Source of the DNA: Lachnospiraceae bacterium NK4A144
GTDB taxonomy: Bacteria; Bacillota; Clostridia; Lachnospirales; Lachnospiraceae
Assembly (NCBI GenBank): GCA_000424365.1
Contig: AUJT01000002.1
Span: forward strand, 62,001-126,000
DNA length: 64,000 nucleotides
Reading direction: 5' to 3'
In this document: piece by piece, positions 45,179-54,753 of the stretch
Position numbering within the stretch: the first letter of the stretch is position 1
Layout: every line of letters begins with the position of its first letter
Program-made: the position numbers and the translations under genes
The notes under the pieces: model-generated
Seen by the model: the letters and a program-made list of their open reading frames with translations, nothing else
What the model was told of the DNA's origin: nothing
The model's database searches: none

Positions 45179-45226
45179 ACTAACATCCCCTATCCTGTAC
45201 TATTTTTTAAACACAAATGCTAAGAT

Positions 45227-45255
45227 AGTTTACATGAAAAAAGAATGTATCGCAA
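45227..45255 (-). promoter_or_regulatory. Promoter of the CmpB-like/ruvAB operon
   Basis: The -35 is TTGCGA (45250-45255), the spacer 17 bases, the -10 TAAACT (45227-45232). A second possible -10 (TACAAT) lies about 45 bases upstream. Confidence 0.6.
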
Positions 45256-45318
45256 CCATTTGTTCAATAACATTGTACACCATTAGCCACGAAAAATAAA
45301 AGTATTTATACCTAACGG

Positions 45319-45348
45319 AAAAAAGCCCCGACAAGGACATGCCGGGGC
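45319..45348 (-). terminator. Rho-independent terminator of rpsU
   Basis: GCCCCG/CGGGGC (45343-45348 with 45325-45330) has a 12-base loop and is followed by TTTTTT on the minus strand, 11 bases after the rpsU stop. Confidence 0.9.
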
Positions 45349-45359
45349 CTAAGAATAAC

Positions 45360-45536
45360 TTAGTTATATTTCCGCTTACGAGCAGCTTCAGACTTCTTCT
45401 TACGTCTTACGCTGGGCTTTTCATAATGCTCTCTCTTGCGGATCTCCTGCTGAATACCAGCCTTAGCGCAGTTTCTCTTGAAACGGCGTAAAGCACTGTC
45501 AAGAGACTCGTTTTCTTTTACGATAACATTTGACAT
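45360..45536 (-). CDS. rpsU: 30S ribosomal protein S21
   Basis: 58 residues, [20 protein letters not shown] at the start and a very basic tail ([15 protein letters not shown]). It is a full match to bacterial S21, which helps anti-Shine-Dalgarno pairing on the 30S subunit. It is monocistronic with its own promoter (45616-45643) and terminator. The leader contains TTCAGA/TCTGAA that can fold up to the ribosome site. Confidence 0.97.
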   Translation of the reverse strand: MSNVIVKENESLDSALRRFKRNCAKAGIQQEIRKREHYEKPSVRRKKKSEAARKRKYN

Positions 45537-45615
45537 ACTTTCTCACCTGACCTCCCTTCAGACCAACAGAAAAATCTGAATGGGTATTTATGTGTCTTTC
45601 AAAACACACATTGAC

Positions 45616-45643
45616 ATTATATCATGATTTTCTAATTCGTCAA
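45616..45643 (-). promoter_or_regulatory. rpsU: Promoter of rpsU
   Basis: The -35 is TTGACG (45638-45643), the spacer 16 bases, the -10 a perfect TATAAT (45616-45621). It gives a leader of about 75 nt. Confidence 0.8.
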
Positions 45644-45657
45644 GGATTTTTTGAAAT

Positions 45658-45951
45658 TTATTCCTCAACCTTTTCATATCTGTTCCAGATCTTATCCGCT
45701 CCGCATACATGCTTTGTGTGATCTGCATCTTCGATAATATAATCACCCTCACAGATGAAGATACGACCTCTCCTGTCATTGATATACGGAGAAATGATCA
45801 AACCGCTATCCTTTTTGATCTGTACCAGATTGTCTGTCACGAACCATCCCTTGGTAACAACATCGGTATACGGCTCAAATCCATCTTCGAGGCCTTTGCC
45901 TATTTCATATTTTACGACATTGGCGTCCATAGTTCTTCTTCTGCATTTCAT
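45658..45951 (-). CDS. Small hypothetical protein (97 aa)
   Basis: The ATG at 45951 has GAGGAGGAG 7 bases upstream. The product starts MKCRRRTMDANVVKYEIGKG, contains LEDGFEPYTDVVTKGWFV and CEGDYIIEDADHTKHVCG, and is soluble and acidic. It looks like a single compact beta-rich domain. I recognise no family. It follows the FliD-like gene by 27 bases, so the two are probably co-transcribed. Confidence 0.75.
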   Translation of the reverse strand: MKCRRRTMDANVVKYEIGKGLEDGFEPYTDVVTKGWFVTDNLVQIKKDSGLIISPYINDRRGRIFICEGDYIIEDADHTKHVCGADKIWNRYEKVEE

Positions 45952-45978
45952 TAATATTCTCCTCCTCACCCGATCTGG

Positions 45979-46728
45979 TCAAACAGTAGCAGAATAAAGC
46001 GTATCAAGCGTATCTGACGATTTCTTTCCGCTGGAACTGTATGTTGAAGTCCCAAGCTTATTGGAAGCTATAGAGTTCATCATCGAAGCCCTGGATGACG
46101 TAACATCGCCATACGAACCGCTTCCTTGGAACAGACTCTTGATAGTCGTGATACGCGCCTGATTAAACTTATCTCTGTCTATGGAGAGTTTTCCATCAGA
46201 ATCAGCGGTAACTCCGATATCTTCCAGCTCATATACATTAGTTGCAGTAGTTCCGACCATCCTGAGTGCGATATTATTTGTAGCTGTAGCATTCTCTGAC
46301 GCAGCCGAGCTTAAAAGAGAATTATAGCTGTCCACAAATTTCGAAAGCTTATCGTAAATCTTATCATAATCATACTCAGAAGTTGTTTTCTTACCATCAG
46401 ATCCGGTAACTTCGTATTCGCCCTTCTTATAAAGGCTCTCACTGCTGAGTGCTGTCACCGCATCTTTGAGATCAGCCGAATTATTCTTTACCATACTGTA
46501 AGCTTTCTTAGCATCATCAGAAACGGTAGAACCAGATTTCTCCGAGCTCTGTTTTGCATAATATGCTTTTAAGAGCTTACCGTAACTTCCATTTCTAATA
46601 CTTGAATAATCACCAAGCATACCAATTATGCCTGTTTTGTCAGCCGAATTATTTGTGGTCTTTCTGTTCGCTGCGCTGCTGAACAAATATGAGTAATCAT
46701 TTGAAGAAATACCGTTTAATGTTGACAT
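45979..46728 (-). CDS. FliD C-terminal-like, Ser-rich protein of unknown function
   Basis: 249 residues, rich in Ser, Thr, Asn and Ala, starting MSTLNGISSNDYSYLFSS. The segments FVDSYNSLLSSAAS and DIGVTADSDGKLSIDRDKFNQA resemble the C-terminal half of flagellar cap FliD, whose LxxIGI-TxDGxLxLDxxKL pattern is kept. The FliD N-terminal domain is absent, as are flagellar genes in the window. It has no signal peptide. It may be a flagellar accessory or a repurposed fragment. A promoter (46895-46924) gives a ~165-nt leader. Confidence 0.68.
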   Translation of the reverse strand: MSTLNGISSNDYSYLFSSAANRKTTNNSADKTGIIGMLGDYSSIRNGSYGKLLKAYYAKQSSEKSGSTVSDDAKKAYSMVKNNSADLKDAVTALSSESLYKKGEYEVTGSDGKKTTSEYDYDKIYDKLSKFVDSYNSLLSSAASENATATNNIALRMVGTTATNVYELEDIGVTADSDGKLSIDRDKFNQARITTIKSLFQGSGSYGDVTSSRASMMNSIASNKLGTSTYSSSGKKSSDTLDTLYSATV

Positions 46729-46894
46729 ATGATCACACTCCTTTTCTACCCACGGTTTTTACACCGTCCGACTTCCATGTCGTTCACAGGCATATATACT
46801 GCTCATGACTAGTATCGTCCGAAAACAACAATTACATTAGTATTTTTGACTCTAATATCAAAAATACATCTTTCACAGCTTCTATTTCAGTTAA

Positions 46895-46924
46895 ATTATA
46901 TGACATGTTGTATGCAATATGCAA
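46895..46924 (-). promoter_or_regulatory. Promoter of the FliD-like gene
   Basis: The -35 is TTGCAT (46919-46924), the spacer 18 bases, the -10 a perfect TATAAT (46895-46900). The rest of the 318-base gap 46729-47046 holds this long leader and the nifJ terminator; nothing else was seen. Confidence 0.65.
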
Positions 46925-46954
46925 TGTTGTGCAGACATTTCAGTTTTCTGTTTA

Positions 46955-46995
46955 CTAAAAAATACAAAACCGGGCACATCTTTCGACGTGCCCGG
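46955..46995 (-). terminator. Rho-independent terminator of nifJ
   Basis: CCGGGCAC/GTGCCCGG (46988-46995 with 46970-46977) has a 10-base loop; the minus strand continues TTTTGTATTTTTT. It lies 51 bases after the nifJ stop. Confidence 0.88.
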
Positions 46996-47046
46996 CCTTA
47001 AAAGCTCTCTACCGCAAAGTATCAAGTTTTAGTATTGCTTATCAAA

Positions 47047-50000
47047 TTACTCTTTTCCGTACAGATCAACGAGACCCTGCAGATGAGCAAAGTGCTTTTC
47101 TGCGTTCTCAGCAGCTGCCTTGAAGAGCTTATCTGCCTTTTCAGCATTAACCTTCTTAAGCGCTGTGTAACGAGCCTCACCATCAAGGAATTCCTGATAA
47201 GGTACTGTAGCAGCCTTAGAATCAAGAGTGAACTTCTTGTCTCCGCCATCCGGATTGAATCTGAAGAGATTCCAGTATCCAGCGTCAACAGCCTTCTTCT
47301 CCTCATCCATAGCTTTGCCCATACCTGCTCTGATACGGTGGTTGATACAAGGAGCATATCCGATGATAAGTGAAGGTCCGTGATAAGCCTCAGCCTCGGA
47401 AATAGCCTTTACAAGCTGGTTCATATTTGCGCCCATGGAAACCTGAGCTACATATACATAACCATAAGACATAGCGATTGCTGCGAGATCCTTCTGCTTG
47501 ATCTCCTTACCACCTGCTGCGAACTGTGCAACAGCACCGGTAGGTGTAGCCTTGGAGGACTGTCCACCTGTATTGGAGTAAACCTCAGTATTGAATACGA
47601 ATACGTTTACATCCTCACCGGAAGCAAGTACATGGTCAAGTCCACCAAATCCGATATCGAATGACCATCCGTCACCACCGAAGATCCACTGTGACTTCTT
47701 AGCCAGGAAGTCCTTATTCTTTACGAGCTCAAGAGCCTCAGGAGCGTCGTTTCCCTCGAGTGCAGCAACGAGCTCATTAGCAGCCTCTGTATTCAGAGCT
47801 GTAGAATCATAAGTCTCGATCCACTTATCAACAGCAGCCTTTACAGAAGAATCCTTCTCAACGAGTGCAAGTGCCTGATCCTTCAGATTTCCTCTCAGAG
47901 TCTTCTGTGCGAGGTACATACCAAAACCGAACTCTGCATTGTCCTCAAACAGTGAGTTATCCCATGCAGGTCCGTGTCCAGCCTTATTAACTGTATAAGG
48001 TGTGGACGGTGAAGAGTTACCCCAGATAGATGAGCATCCTGTAGCATTTGCGATGTACATTCTGTCACCAAAGAGCTGGGTTATGAGCTTAGCATAAGGT
48101 GTCTCACCACAGCCTGCGCATGCGCCTGAGAACTCAAGCAGCGGCTGCTTGAACTGTGAACCCTTTACAGAATTGATCTTGAACTTATCGATAACTTCCT
48201 GCTTCTCATCAAGAGATACAGCGTAATCGAAGTACTTCTGCTCAGCCTTAAGAGCATCATCAAGAGTCTTCATCTCAAGAGCCTTAGCACCCTTCATGCC
48301 AGGACATACATTTGCGCAGGATCCGCATCCAAGGCAGTCCATGTCGGATACAACGATAGCAAACTTGTAACCCGGCATGCCTGTAAGATCCTTGCACTTC
48401 ATTCCTTCAGGAGCAGCCTTGCACTCATCCTCTGTCATAGCTACCGGACGGATAGCTGCGTGAGGACATACATATGAACAGAACTCACACTGGATACAGT
48501 TATCAGCATTCCATACAGGTACTGCAACAGAAACTCCACGCTTCTCGTATGCAGCTGTTCCGGAAGGAGTAGAACCATCTGTGTATCTCTGAACAACGGA
48601 TACAGGGATAGAGTTACCTTCCTGAGCAGAAACCTTGATCTGGATATCGTTAACAAAGTCGATAACTTCCTTACGTCCTGTAACAGCCTTAGCATAGTCA
48701 AGACCCTCATCCTTTGCATCAGCCCAGGACTCAGGAACCTTAACTTCTACGACACCTGTTGCACCGAGATCGATAGCCTTCCAGTTCTTCTGAACGACAT
48801 CATCACCCTTAAGACCATAAGTCTTCTTAGCAGCAGCCTTCATGAGCTCGATAGCCTTCTCCTCAGGGATAATGCCTGTGAGCTTGAAGAATGCAGACTG
48901 AAGAATAGTATTGATACGTGTCGGGCCCATGCCGGACTCGATACCGAGCTTAACACCATCGATAGTGTAGAACTTGATGTGATGCTTAGCGATGTAGGCC
49001 TTTACCTGTCCCGGAAGGTGCTCATCGAGCTCGTCTCCTGTCCAAGGGCAGTTAAGAAGGAATGTACCGCCATCTACAAGTTCCTGAACCATGTTGTACT
49101 TTCTTACGTATGCAGCATTGTGGCATGCAACGAAGTTAGCCTGATGGATGAGGTATGTGGACTTGATCGGCTTATCACCAAATCTCAGGTGAGACATTGT
49201 GATACCGCCGGACTTCTTTGAATCATAGTCAAAGTAAGCCTGTACATACTTATCAGTATTATCACCGATGATCTTAATGGAGTTCTTATTTGCTCCGACA
49301 GTACCATCAGCACCAAGACCCCAGAACTTACAGCAAACGGTTCCTTCAGGTGTTGTAACGAGATCCGGACCTGCATCCAGAGACAGATGTGTTACATCAT
49401 CCTTGATACCGATAGTAAATTCTTTCTTTGCCTTGTTAGCATAAACAGCTACGATCTGGTTCGGAGTAGTATCCTTGGAACCAAGTCCGTAACGACCGCA
49501 GAGGATCGGAACATCTGCGAAGTGTGTTCCGCGAACTGCTGTCATAACGTCCTGTGCCAGAGGCTCTGCGATAGAACCCGGCTCCTTTGTACGATCCAGA
49601 ACGGAGATGATCTTTGTAGTTGTAGGAAGAGCACTGATAAATGCTTCCTGGCTGAACGGTCTGAACAGGCGAACCTTTACAAGACCAACCTTCTCGCCCT
49701 GAGATGCAAGATAATCAATAGTCTCTTCAATAGTGTCATTAACAGAACCCATAGCAACGATAACGTGCTCTGCGTCCTTTGCACCATAGTAGTTGAAAAG
49801 TTTATAATCTGTACCGATCTTTGCATTGATCTTGTCCATGTAATCCTGAACAATATCCGGCAGATCGTTATATGCAGTATTGCAGGACTCTCTTGTCTGG
49901 AAGAAAACATCCGGGTTCTGAGCGGATCCCTTTTCACAAGGATGATTCGGGTTCAGCGCTGTTGCACGGAATTTATCGATTTCTTCGCGAGGAAGGATAT

Positions 50001-50577
50001 CCTCAAAGTCCTCATTTGACCAGCAATCAATCTTCTGGATCTCGTGAGATGTACGGAATCCATCAAAGAAATTGATGAAAGGAACTGATCCCTTGATTGC
50101 AGAAAGATATGCAACGGGTGTCAGGTCCATTACTTCCTGTACGGATGACTCACAAAGCATAGCGCATCCGGTCTGACGGCACGCATAAACGTCAGAATGA
50201 TCACCGAAAATATTAAGAGCATGGGTTGCTATACAACGAGCGGATACGTTGATAACACCGGGAAGTCTCTCACCAGCGATCTTATACAGATTCGGGATCA
50301 TGAGAAGAAGTCCCTGGGACGCTGTATAAGTAGATGTAAGTGCACCTGCAACCAGAGATCCGTGAACTGCACCTGCAGCGCCTCCCTCTGATTCCATCTC
50401 TACCATTTTTACAGTGTTGCCAAAAATGTTCTTGCGACCCTGTGTAGCCCACTCATCGGTGTGTTCTGCCATCGGTGATGAAGGCGTGATGGGATAGATC
50501 GCTGCCACATCAGTAAAAATATACGATGCATGAGCGGCGGCCTCATTACCATCCATGGTCTTTTTAAATCTTGCCAT
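47047..50577 (-). CDS. nifJ: Pyruvate:ferredoxin (flavodoxin) oxidoreductase
   Basis: 1176 residues, the fused single-chain PFOR. N-terminal domain I (FTDVAAIYPITPSSPMAEH), then a ferredoxin-like insert with CIQCEFCSYVCPHA and CLGCGSCANVCPG for two [4Fe-4S] clusters, and the thiamine-pyrophosphate domain with CAGCGETPYAKL, GGDGWSFDIGFGGLDH and NTEVYSNTGGQ. It converts pyruvate and CoA to acetyl-CoA, CO2 and reduced ferredoxin in the cytoplasm, the central step of anaerobic fermentation here. It is monocistronic, with GGAGG 7 bases before the ATG. It supports an obligately anaerobic host. Confidence 0.98.
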   Translation of the reverse strand: MARFKKTMDGNEAAAHASYIFTDVAAIYPITPSSPMAEHTDEWATQGRKNIFGNTVKMVEMESEGGAAGAVHGSLVAGALTSTYTASQGLLLMIPNLYKIAGERLPGVINVSARCIATHALNIFGDHSDVYACRQTGCAMLCESSVQEVMDLTPVAYLSAIKGSVPFINFFDGFRTSHEIQKIDCWSNEDFEDILPREEIDKFRATALNPNHPCEKGSAQNPDVFFQTRESCNTAYNDLPDIVQDYMDKINAKIGTDYKLFNYYGAKDAEHVIVAMGSVNDTIEETIDYLASQGEKVGLVKVRLFRPFSQEAFISALPTTTKIISVLDRTKEPGSIAEPLAQDVMTAVRGTHFADVPILCGRYGLGSKDTTPNQIVAVYANKAKKEFTIGIKDDVTHLSLDAGPDLVTTPEGTVCCKFWGLGADGTVGANKNSIKIIGDNTDKYVQAYFDYDSKKSGGITMSHLRFGDKPIKSTYLIHQANFVACHNAAYVRKYNMVQELVDGGTFLLNCPWTGDELDEHLPGQVKAYIAKHHIKFYTIDGVKLGIESGMGPTRINTILQSAFFKLTGIIPEEKAIELMKAAAKKTYGLKGDDVVQKNWKAIDLGATGVVEVKVPESWADAKDEGLDYAKAVTGRKEVIDFVNDIQIKVSAQEGNSIPVSVVQRYTDGSTPSGTAAYEKRGVSVAVPVWNADNCIQCEFCSYVCPHAAIRPVAMTEDECKAAPEGMKCKDLTGMPGYKFAIVVSDMDCLGCGSCANVCPGMKGAKALEMKTLDDALKAEQKYFDYAVSLDEKQEVIDKFKINSVKGSQFKQPLLEFSGACAGCGETPYAKLITQLFGDRMYIANATGCSSIWGNSSPSTPYTVNKAGHGPAWDNSLFEDNAEFGFGMYLAQKTLRGNLKDQALALVEKDSSVKAAVDKWIETYDSTALNTEAANELVAALEGNDAPEALELVKNKDFLAKKSQWIFGGDGWSFDIGFGGLDHVLASGEDVNVFVFNTEVYSNTGGQSSKATPTGAVAQFAAGGKEIKQKDLAAIAMSYGYVYVAQVSMGANMNQLVKAISEAEAYHGPSLIIGYAPCINHRIRAGMGKAMDEEKKAVDAGYWNLFRFNPDGGDKKFTLDSKAATVPYQEFLDGEARYTALKKVNAEKADKLFKAAAENAEKHFAHLQGLVDLYGKE

Positions 50578-50644
50578 TTGATAATTCCTCCTACCTTATT
50601 TAATTGTTGAAAGCGCCAATCGGACGCAAACTACCGCATAGACT

Positions 50645-50673
50645 AGTTTAGCACGAAGTTACATAAAAGTAAA
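50645..50673 (-). promoter_or_regulatory. nifJ: Promoter of nifJ
   Basis: The -35 is TTTACT (50668-50673), the spacer 17 bases, the -10 TAAACT (50645-50650). The region upstream, to 50816, is A+T-rich and contains GTGAA-TAT-TTCAC at about 50693-50705. Confidence 0.6.
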
Positions 50674-50816
50674 CGATAGCAATGGCTAACATTGTGAATA
50701 TTTCACTATTGAAAAATCAACATTTCTCGCTATAATGTTATTTTTTTATCAAAGTTCAACAAATTATACAATTTTCAATTACGCTTTCCGGCCTGATTTT
50801 TGACTCAAGAATACCG

Positions 50817-50856
50817 AAAAGGCAGCTGACACATATCAATGCATCAACTGCCTTTT
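50817..50856 (-). terminator. Rho-independent terminator of the PqqD-like gene
   Basis: AAAAGGCAG...CTGCCTTTT, extended by TGA/TCA, forms a stem 3 bases after the gene. Its A/T arms give a T-run on the minus strand. Confidence 0.75.
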
Positions 50857-50858
50857 AA

Positions 50859-51218
50859 TCATTGTTTCCACGAAAGAAATTCGTAGCGTTCCAACAATTC
50901 AAAGAATTTTATCATCCTCTCATACAAAGGATCCGCCTTTTCTCCAAAGTGCTCATGAACAAGCTCACCGATCTCACCAACCGTACGCTCTCCGTCCATA
51001 AGATTCCAGATAAAGCTGCCATTCTCTTCCATGTGTATATGAGAGATTCTTGGCTTTTTAAAGAAAGTCTGGGCGATCTTGTTAAAAAGTCCGGTATTTT
51101 CCATATGAATCACTACTAATCCGTCTTTTTCCGTATCCCAGGCTATCCCCTCCTTCCGGCAAGGAACAGCTTTCTTATAATCTTCTATTATCTGTTTTCT
51201 GCTGCGTTTTTCTTTCAT
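50859..51218 (-). CDS. PqqD-family (RRE-like) protein
   Basis: 119 residues. GSFIWNLMDGERTVGEIGELVHEHFG at ~67-92 (quoted in part as IWNLMDGERTV) is the PqqD signature, a winged-helix peptide-recognition fold. PqqD proteins usually deliver precursor peptides to radical-SAM enzymes. No radical-SAM or precursor gene is in the window, and the gene sits 22 bases after the OPT transporter gene. Its role may instead be binding another peptide or protein. The gene ends at its own terminator. Confidence 0.88.
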   Translation of the reverse strand: MKEKRSRKQIIEDYKKAVPCRKEGIAWDTEKDGLVVIHMENTGLFNKIAQTFFKKPRISHIHMEENGSFIWNLMDGERTVGEIGELVHEHFGEKADPLYERMIKFFELLERYEFLSWKQ

Positions 51219-51239
51219 AAAACTCCATAATAAATCTAA

Positions 51240-53144
51240 TTATGCCTTTTTCTTATTCTCAGAAAGTGAGAACTTGAATACAAGAGCGATCATGATAGCA
51301 AAAGTTATAAGGCTTCCGATATCGCCTGCTGTTCCTGTAAGGGAGAAGTTGAGCATTTTCGCCGGATTAATTCCAAATGCTGCAGGTACTGCAAGAAGGA
51401 TACCTATAATACCTTCACCCGCGATAAGTCCTGAGCAGTAAAGAATTCCCTTATTTACTCTCTCATCTCTCTGCTCATCAGACTTTGCAGTCTTCTCAAG
51501 GAAGAGACGTACAAGACCGCCCACCATGATGCACGCATTGAGGTGGATAGGAAGGTATGCACCGATAGCAAAAGGAAGTACCGGAATATGAAGGATCTCA
51601 ACTACGATTGCAAGACATACACCTGCAAATACAAGCCCCCAAGGAAGGTTGTTACCCATAACACCCTCAATGATCATCTTCATAAGAGTTGCCTGAGGAG
51701 CACCAAGCTCATCTGTACCAAATCCATAAGCAGAATCAAGGAGATAAAGTACTCCTCCGATTGCAAACGCAGATACAAGAACACCGATAAGCTCACCAAT
51801 CTGCTGCTTAACAGGTGTCGCACCAAGGAGATAACCGGTCTTAAGGTCCTGTGAAGTATCACCTGCAATAGCTGCTACGATACATACGATAGAGCCTATA
51901 GCGATCGCGCCCTGCATACCGTGAACACCCGTATCACCTGTAGCCTTGAGGATCAGGGATGTGAAAAGCAGCGCTGCGATAGACATACCTGAAACCGGGT
52001 TATTTGAACTTCCTACGATACCAACCATACGAGAAGATACTGTAGCAAAGAAGAAACCAAATACAACTACAAGGATCGCACCGACAAGTGTTACCGGTAC
52101 TGCGGGAAGAAGCCAGATCAGAACTGTAAGTGCTGCAACAGCGAGAAGAATGATCTTCATATCGATATTACGGTTTGTTCTGATATCCTCAACGTCTGAG
52201 CCACCTGCAAGAGACTTCATTGAGTCACGGAAAGTAGTAACGATCTGAGGAAGTGACTTGATAAGGGAGATAACACCACCGGCAGCAAGAGCACCTGCAC
52301 CAATATATCGAAGGTAGCTTCCCCAGATAGCACTTACGCCATCATTAGCAAACATTGCACTGATAGACTCTGTACCCGGGTAGATCACTGCATCTCCGCC
52401 AAACATTACAAGAAGAGGCGCAATTACCATCCATGACACAAGTGAACCTGCAAACATGAATGAAGCGATCCTGGGGCCGCAGATCATACCTACAGAGAAT
52501 ACTGCAGGATAGATCTGTGTTCCGATAGCACCTGCATACCCCTTAAAGGTCTTTGTGACCTGTGAAGGAACGATCGCAAAACCATCGATTACAAGCTTAA
52601 ATATAGCGGAAATTCCAAGTCCTGCGAATACTGTAGAAGCACTGGAGCCACCATCTTCACCTGCGAGAAGAACCTCTGCACATGCAGTTCCTTCAGGATA
52701 AGGAAGAGTGCCATGCTCTTTAACGATCAGAGCGTTTCTAAGAGGTACCATGAAAAGGATTCCAAGGAAACCGCCTACAAGAGCGATAACTGTAATAGAA
52801 AGAACGCTCGGCTTGTCCATCATGCCTTCACGAGCCCAAAGGAAAAGGGCCGGAAGTGTGAAAATGGCACCTGCCGCAAGCGATTCACCGGCAGAACCGA
52901 TAGTCTGCACAATATTATTCTCAAGTACAGAATCTCTGCGAAGGATCACACGGATCACACCCATGGAAATAACAGCAGCCGGAATAGAAGCCGAAACTGT
53001 CATACCTACCTTAAGTCCGAGATACGCATTGGCTGCACCGAATACCACTGCAAGAACGATACCCATGATGCAGGAAGTCACTGTAAATTCCGGTGTGATC
53101 TTCTCCGCCGGAACATACGGTTTGAACTGTTCGTTATTGTTCAT
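51240..53144 (-). CDS. OPT-family oligopeptide transporter
   Basis: 634 residues, about 14-16 transmembrane helices. The N-terminal FTVTSCIMGIVLAVVFGAANAYLGLKVG (quoted in part: NAYLGLKVG) and the LPYPEGTACAEVLLAGE element match the bacterial OPT/YSL-type family, which moves small peptides or metal chelates with protons. Three repeats of GS/GG-rich helices are present. It has its own promoter, and the PqqD-like gene follows it, 22 bases away. Confidence 0.93.
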   Translation of the reverse strand: MNNNEQFKPYVPAEKITPEFTVTSCIMGIVLAVVFGAANAYLGLKVGMTVSASIPAAVISMGVIRVILRRDSVLENNIVQTIGSAGESLAAGAIFTLPALFLWAREGMMDKPSVLSITVIALVGGFLGILFMVPLRNALIVKEHGTLPYPEGTACAEVLLAGEDGGSSASTVFAGLGISAIFKLVIDGFAIVPSQVTKTFKGYAGAIGTQIYPAVFSVGMICGPRIASFMFAGSLVSWMVIAPLLVMFGGDAVIYPGTESISAMFANDGVSAIWGSYLRYIGAGALAAGGVISLIKSLPQIVTTFRDSMKSLAGGSDVEDIRTNRNIDMKIILLAVAALTVLIWLLPAVPVTLVGAILVVVFGFFFATVSSRMVGIVGSSNNPVSGMSIAALLFTSLILKATGDTGVHGMQGAIAIGSIVCIVAAIAGDTSQDLKTGYLLGATPVKQQIGELIGVLVSAFAIGGVLYLLDSAYGFGTDELGAPQATLMKMIIEGVMGNNLPWGLVFAGVCLAIVVEILHIPVLPFAIGAYLPIHLNACIMVGGLVRLFLEKTAKSDEQRDERVNKGILYCSGLIAGEGIIGILLAVPAAFGINPAKMLNFSLTGTAGDIGSLITFAIMIALVFKFSLSENKKKA

Positions 53145-53288
53145 TATTTTACTCCTTACTATTTTCTGTGTACGACCCTCTGCAAGCCAATCAGATAAGA
53201 TCCAAAACTGTAATTCAGCAATCGTTTACACTTCTAAACTTTAACCAGATAAAGCAAACAACATATAATTCGCACACGCAACTGCTCC

Positions 53289-53317
53289 ATTGTACTTAAA
53301 AACAGTCAATTATGCAA
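53289..53317 (-). promoter_or_regulatory. Promoter of the OPT transporter gene
   Basis: The -35 is TTGCAT (53312-53317), the spacer 17 bases, the -10 TACAAT (53289-53294). The leader is about 135 nt with no obvious terminator. Confidence 0.65.
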
Positions 53318-53415
53318 GATAAAAATGATCAAAATAATTTACAAAAATGCCGATTTAACAGGCTTTTCTAGCTTAATGCGTCACCGTGTTAAATCAGCAC
53401 ATCGTATTCTTATTA

Positions 53416-54753
53416 TTATTTTTCTTTTTCTTTTGCTTCTTCCAGCGAAATGTCTAAAGCTCCGGCTTTTCTGTCTATGTACTGTGTACGGAACTTTGAA
53501 TATACAATTTTCTGCTCAGAGTAAAGGCCAAAGTAGCCCGACATCACATAGCTCACCGCGATAGCCTGCAGAAAGTATACCGATGCGCCTCTGAAGCCAA
53601 ATAATTCAGATACTATCAATAATGTCGTAACCGGACAGTTTGTCACACCGCAAAACATCGCTGCCATACCGCAGGATGCCCCAAGCGCAACAGGAATATC
53701 TGCAATTCCTGCAAAAGCCGCTCCAAATGTTGCACCGATAAAGAGCGACGGAACGATCTCTCCGCCTTTATATCCGGATCCGATACAAAGTGCAGTAAGA
53801 AAAATCTTGAAAATAAAGTCAAACCAATAGACATCTCCCTTTACTGCTTTCTCAATAATATCCATACCTGCGCCCATATATCTCGGTATACCGAGCCATA
53901 CGGTAATTATCGATATTATGACAAAAACAAGTCCACCGGCAACCACTCTTATGTATGGAGACGGAAAGATCTTTGCAAGTACTTTTCCCGAATTTTTCAA
54001 GATCAGGCAAAAAGCTATACTTATGATAGCTACACAAATTGAAAGTATAAAAACTTTCCCCGTCAGAGCAAGGCTCAGATCCGGTGCGTCAACCATATCA
54101 AAGCTTTCTTTCTCAATTCCGACAGCTGCCGCAACCGCGCCTGCCGTTACCGAAGCAAAAAAACACGGAAGGATCGCCGAATATTGTATTATACCAATGC
54201 TTATAAACTCGATAGGGAAAAACACTGCCGCGATCGGTGTCCCGAAAATAGCAGAAAATGCTGCACTCATTCCACAGAGTATCACCATTCTCTTATCCCC
54301 GTCATCCAGTTTCAAAAATGGAATCTGTCCGATTCCCGATCCCAATGCGCCTCCCAACTGGAGCGCAGCACCCTCTCGTCCTACAGATCCTCCACAGAGA
54401 TGCGTAAGTATCGTAGATACAAAGATCAGCGGAGCCATTCTCACAGGCAGCTTTGTCTGCGCTCTGAGGGTCGTAAGCAGCAGATTTGTTCCTCTGACTT
54501 TATATTCACCTGCATGCTGATATATGTATGTAATGAACAGACCCGCTACCGGCAATAGCAGCAGCGTTATAGGAAAATGCTCATTTCTGGTTGTATTTGC
54601 AAGTTTATCTCCTATAGAAAAAGCTGCACTGACTGCTCCAACTATCAGTCCAACTATGATCGCCAACAGGATCCATCGCATCATATGCACAAAATTCCAG
54701 CTTGATTCTCTCCATGCTTTATCCAACTCGTTAGATAAATTATCTTTCTTCAA
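53416..54753 (-). CDS. ClC-family chloride/anion channel or antiporter
   Basis: 445 residues with about 10-12 hydrophobic segments. Landmarks are CGGSVGREGAALQLGGALG near 118-136 (selectivity/gating Glu in GREG), IFGTPIAAVFFPIEF near 165, and YKGGEIVPSLFIGATFG near 325. The canonical GREGP has Ala in place of Pro, and the GSGIP segment is not clear; this resembles distant branches of the family, including fluoride-exporting ones. The transported ion cannot be settled from sequence. It is a single gene upstream of OPT. Confidence 0.86.
   Translation of the reverse strand: MKKDNLSNELDKAWRESSWNFVHMMRWILLAIIVGLIVGAVSAAFSIGDKLANTTRNEHFPITLLLLPVAGLFITYIYQHAGEYKVRGTNLLLTTLRAQTKLPVRMAPLIFVSTILTHLCGGSVGREGAALQLGGALGSGIGQIPFLKLDDGDKRMVILCGMSAAFSAIFGTPIAAVFFPIEFISIGIIQYSAILPCFFASVTAGAVAAAVGIEKESFDMVDAPDLSLALTGKVFILSICVAIISIAFCLILKNSGKVLAKIFPSPYIRVVAGGLVFVIISIITVWLGIPRYMGAGMDIIEKAVKGDVYWFDFIFKIFLTALCIGSGYKGGEIVPSLFIGATFGAAFAGIADIPVALGASCGMAAMFCGVTNCPVTTLLIVSELFGFRGASVYFLQAIAVSYVMSGYFGLYSEQKIVYSKFRTQYIDRKAGALDISLEEAKEKEK

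Noticed and set aside
50690-50710. Rex-binding site upstream of nifJ
   Set aside because: GTGAA-TAT-TTCAC resembles a Rex box, but the half-sites are spaced by 3 bases rather than 4, and the outer bases fit poorly. It is not listed as a feature.
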